Assembly (NCBI GenBank): GCA_023014485.1
Contig: JAJOZX010000090.1
Coordinates: 2,157,501-2,221,500, forward strand
Reading direction: 5' to 3'
DNA length: 64,000 bases
Origin: Bathynomus jamesi
Lineage: Eukaryota; Arthropoda; Malacostraca; Isopoda; Cirolanidae
The notes beneath the pieces were generated by a model, which did not search any database, was not told the origin of the DNA, and worked only from the letters and a program-made list of their open reading frames with translations. A program made the position numbers and the translations under genes. This document shows, piece after piece, positions 61,083-64,000 of this stretch (the first letter of the stretch is position 1; every line of letters starts with the position of its first letter).

Positions 61083-63480
61083 ATGTATGTACAAAATGTG
61101 AGAATTGTGTATAAGGAATGCTTAGTGACGACAGTTTCTCATGCATGTGGATGTGTACGAAATGAAGTGAAAGGAAAAGTGTCTATATGGTGGAATGATG
61201 AGATGGAGAATGCAACGAAAGAAAAGAAGAGAGTCTGGGAAAGAATGTTAAGCAAGCTCATCCGTGAACTGATGAAAGAAGTTGTAATGATGAATTGTGC
61301 AAAGAAACAAAAAATGTTAAACTTCTGGTGAAAAGAAGCAAAAAGACAGTTCATGAAAACTTGGGAAGGAAGATGAATGAGCAGTATATGAAGAACAGAA
61401 AGTTATTCTGGAAAGAAGTGAAGCAGTACAAAGGTCAGTCTGGTGGCATGAACGGTAATGTGAACTATAAAAACGGCACTGTATTAATGCAAGATTAGCT
61501 AATACCTGAAAGATTTAATGAGTATTTTAGTGAACTGTCAGGTGAGGTAGATGAACAGGAAGCAAATGTGAATGTAGTTGGCTTTGTTGGCGTATTTAAA
61601 AGTGCATACCGAGGAGTGGAAGACATCAAATTAGTTGAAGTTGATCCAGCAGTACGCAAGCTGAAGAAAGTGGAATCAGCAGGAAATGATGAAAGGATCA
61701 AATGTGGAGATAAAGTGGTGTTCGAATGGCTATGGAAGATATATAAAAAATCTAGGAAATTGGATGATTAGGCAAAGGCTATAGTTGTAACACTACATAA
61801 AAATCAAGATGAAAGAACTGAATGTAAAAATGATAGAAGTGTATGTATTAAATAATAGCTAGAAAAGGAAATATAAGTGTGTCCATAGACAGAGTGAAAA
61901 GGATTATAGATCCGTTGGTTGGAGATGAACAAGGAATTTTACAGAAGGAAAAAGATGGTTGTTCAAGTGTTTCCAGTGGGGTAGATGCTCAGAAACTACG
62001 TGATAAGGAGAAAAAGGTGTCGACTTACAGTATATGGTAATTGTGGATATGGAAAAAGTGTATGATAAAGTAAATAGATGTGTCTTGTGGCAAGTGCTTA
62101 GAATGTATAGTGCCAGTGGTAAGTTGTTAAATGCAGTGAGAAGTTATGTGGGGAGTAGTGCTTCTGTAAGAACTAAGATGAGTTGAGTTACTATTTCAGT
62201 ATTAATGTTGGAGTACGTCAGGGTTGTGCGATGTCTTGATGGCTGTTTAATATGTATATGAAGGGGTAATGCTCGAGATGAGAGCAAGGTAGAGAGAGGT
62301 GTAAAGAAAATTAAACACGGATTTGGAAGAGAATGAGTGGAAGCTATTGCAGTTGATGTATGATGACGACGTGGTGCTTCTGGGTGAATCAGAGAATGTA
62401 TTGAACCATTAGTGCCGAAACATTTTTTTCAGAAAGGAGAGCAATGACAAGTTTTGTTGAAGCATCTGAAAGGAGAGGATTGAAAGTGAGTGTAAATAAA
62501 AGTAAGATTCATGTTGTTGAGAGAGAAGGAGAGTCAGCGAGTAAGTTGTACTGTGATCATTGAAGAAAATTTAGAGGTTGGGAAAAAATTTAAGCATTTG
62601 GAGTCTTTGATTGGCAAAGAGGTACAAGTACATTGGAAAGTGAAAGTACAGTGAAGCAAGGCCATCAAGTCATGGGCGCAATGAACCAAGCCATAGGCGG
62701 ATCCAAAAGGTGGGCCAGGGGGCTTAATTGAGGCAACGGGGCTTAATTTGGGGGCCCCATACATCCTGGTTAAATGAAATTAGGTAAAACGTTTGAATTT
62801 TTATGTCCATGTTGCTTCAATTAAGCCCCGTTGCTTCAATTAAGACCCTGGTCGCCCCTCTGGCTCCGCCTATGAGCTTTGGTGAAATGAAAGTTCCTAA
62901 AAGTAGATGCAGCAAGAGGTGTATGGGTGTGAAACACTTGTTTGACATGAAAGTTCACTGTCAAAAGTGAGGAAAGTTAAAATGAATAATTTAAGAAGTT
63001 TGACGTAAAACGGATAAACAATACGAGAAATGAAGATGTTTGGGAAAGGTGTGGAGTGAAAAAGTAATTGCAGATGAGAAGAGAGGAGAGTATGCTACGT
63101 TGGTATGGTCATGCGAATGAACAGTGATAAAATTGTTAAAAGGTGAAAAATAGTGAGTGCGCAAGTGTGAGAAATAGAGGAGGACCGCGTAAAAGATGGA
63201 AACAATTAGCAAATGTGTTAATAAATGTGAAGTTGATATAAATGTGGCATAAGATTAAGAGAAACAGAGAGGTATGGAAGCGGTTTGTGAGGTGTGGAAA
63301 TGGAGATGTTGATTTCATTTGACGTGCCACTAGATGTATAGCCTAACTTTTTGTCATGAAAGGTAACAATGAATCTCTGAAGTTTGGGTGGTACCTTATT
63401 TCTGGTGGTGATCCCTATGTATCCTTGTGTGTGGAACTGATTTGAATGTTATCAATCCCACTTCCACGTGTCGTGCCCAA
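61083..63480 (+). pseudogene. LINE, plus-strand copy of the same family
   Basis: In order: KVSIWWNDEMENATKEKKRV (linker), NVNVVGFVGVFKSAYRGVED then VRKLKKVESAGNDERIKCGD, AIVVTLHKNQDERTECKND, reverse-transcriptase VVDMEKVYDKVNRCVLWQVL, GVRQGCAMS, a catalytic-motif remnant YDDDVVLLGESENVL, and the 3' region MLRWYGHANEQ then RNRGGPRKRWKQLANVLINV. The blocks match those of the minus-strand copy. Stops and shifts occur throughout. A segment at about 62690-62880 (TAAGCCCCGTTGCTTCAATT region) looks inserted. The clade is unresolved. Confidence 0.82.
62695..62880. mobile_element. small inverted-repeat insertion in the LINE
   Basis: CATAGGCGGATCCAAAAGGTGGGCCAGGGG at about 62692 is roughly mirrored by CCCTCTGGCTCCGCCTATG at 62855-62873. 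Two copies of the GGCAACGGGGCTTAATT / AATTAAGCCCCGTTG pair lie between. It is a MITE-like insertion with hAT-type wording (GGCGGATCC). Boundaries are approximate. Confidence 0.5.
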
Positions 63481-63499
63481 CCAATTGAGAATGAGAAAT

Positions 63500-63828
63500 G
63501 GGTTCATAAATAATGGATGTACGGATGTATATATGTATAATTTGTGTTTAAAACTTTAGAAGGGTAGTGAGAGTTAGGTTGAGCGAGGGTATGTCAGGTT
63601 AGGTTAGTTTTTATAGCTTGTAAATAAATTAAACATATTGCTGTGGTCCTAGTTTAGTAATATAAAGCAGTGTGGGTGTGGGTGTAGGTGAGAAGGAGGA
63701 AGCGTAAGAGAAAGATGGACGATTTAAAAAGGTATTTTAATATATTTTAATAATGAAATGGAGAACTCGAAAAAAATTAATCGAGTAGGAAAACTCAATA
63801 TTTAAAAGAAGAAACAGAGAGAGACAGG

Positions 63829-63864
<36 letters not shown>

Positions 63865-64000
63865 AAAGGTAATTTTGTGCCTTAGACCAAATAGGAGAAG
63901 CAGGTTAGCTTTCAGCTGAAGTCAGAATCGGCGAAACAATCTCAGTTGCCTCCCTTACCTGGTGAGGGACGGACGTTCTTGCGTATTGTGAGTGTAGGTG
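63500..64000. other. intergenic with (TTAGG)-like and (GA)n repeats
   Basis: GTCAGGTTAGGTTAG at about 63591 and a (GA)n run at 63829-63863. No gene. Confidence 0.6.

Overview
The window looks like nuclear DNA of an arthropod, perhaps a crustacean. It is AT-rich and full of TA, TG, GA and ATT microsatellites. It holds short interstitial (TTAGG)n/(CCTAA)n tracts, tRNA-derived SINEs, CR1-like and other LINEs, a Penelope-like element, and many Tc1/mariner and hAT remnants, most of them broken. The species assignment is inference. I see no ordinary host gene and no genuine tRNA or rRNA gene.

The centrepiece, at 25122-43018, is one nearly complete Maverick/Polinton (adintovirus-like) element of 17.9 kb. 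It has inverted terminal repeats of about 370-380 bp and a perfect 6-bp target-site duplication (GACTTT at 25116-25121 and 43019-43024). Its minus-strand block, read inward to outward from 35376 to 29523, encodes a packaging ATPase, a small protein with a hydrophobic tail, a conserved Polinton protein of unknown role, an integrase with chromodomain, a penton-like minor capsid protein, a basic core-type protein, a double-jelly-roll-type major capsid protein and an adenain-like protease. These genes are packed with gaps or overlaps of a few bases. The plus-strand arm carries a protein-primed family-B DNA polymerase, broken by one frameshift near 37850. Beyond it lies a cluster of small ORFs (40049-42091), one of which contains a PC4-like (transcription coactivator p15) domain. 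The left arm (25490-29400) holds sequence I cannot match to known Polinton genes: an intron-containing gene built from tandem exon duplications, a 126-bp copied fragment of the integrase gene, an ordered array of TTCGA motifs, and paired stem-loops.

Left flank (1-25115): a transposon graveyard. It contains a mariner-like deletion derivative (2564-3221), two-headed tRNA SINEs (about 3.24, 12.65, 13.76 and 14.08 kb), a Tc1/mariner copy with a hAT MITE nested inside (5077-6281), a palindromic mariner made of two transposase 5' ends (6809-7520), a Penelope-like fragment (8356-9098), a LINE 3' half (9390-10690), a mariner pseudogene (about 15.1-16.5 kb), several foldback MITEs, and a CR1-like LINE (20461-24010) whose endonuclease region has expanded into a 10-copy 43-bp minisatellite.

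Right flank (43025-64000): a 2.2-kb element with GGGCGGGTC termini and an uncommon transposase-like protein (43288-45504), Tc1 copies, hAT remnants, a second and more complete CR1-like LINE (52553-56560), and two copies of another LINE in head-to-head orientation (59400-63480).

The Polinton carries what a virus-like element would need: DNA replication (PolB), integration (INT), capsid (major and minor capsid proteins), packaging (ATPase) and maturation (protease, with matching cleavage motifs in two candidate substrates). Apart from PolB, every core gene is an intact reading frame, which suggests a young insertion.
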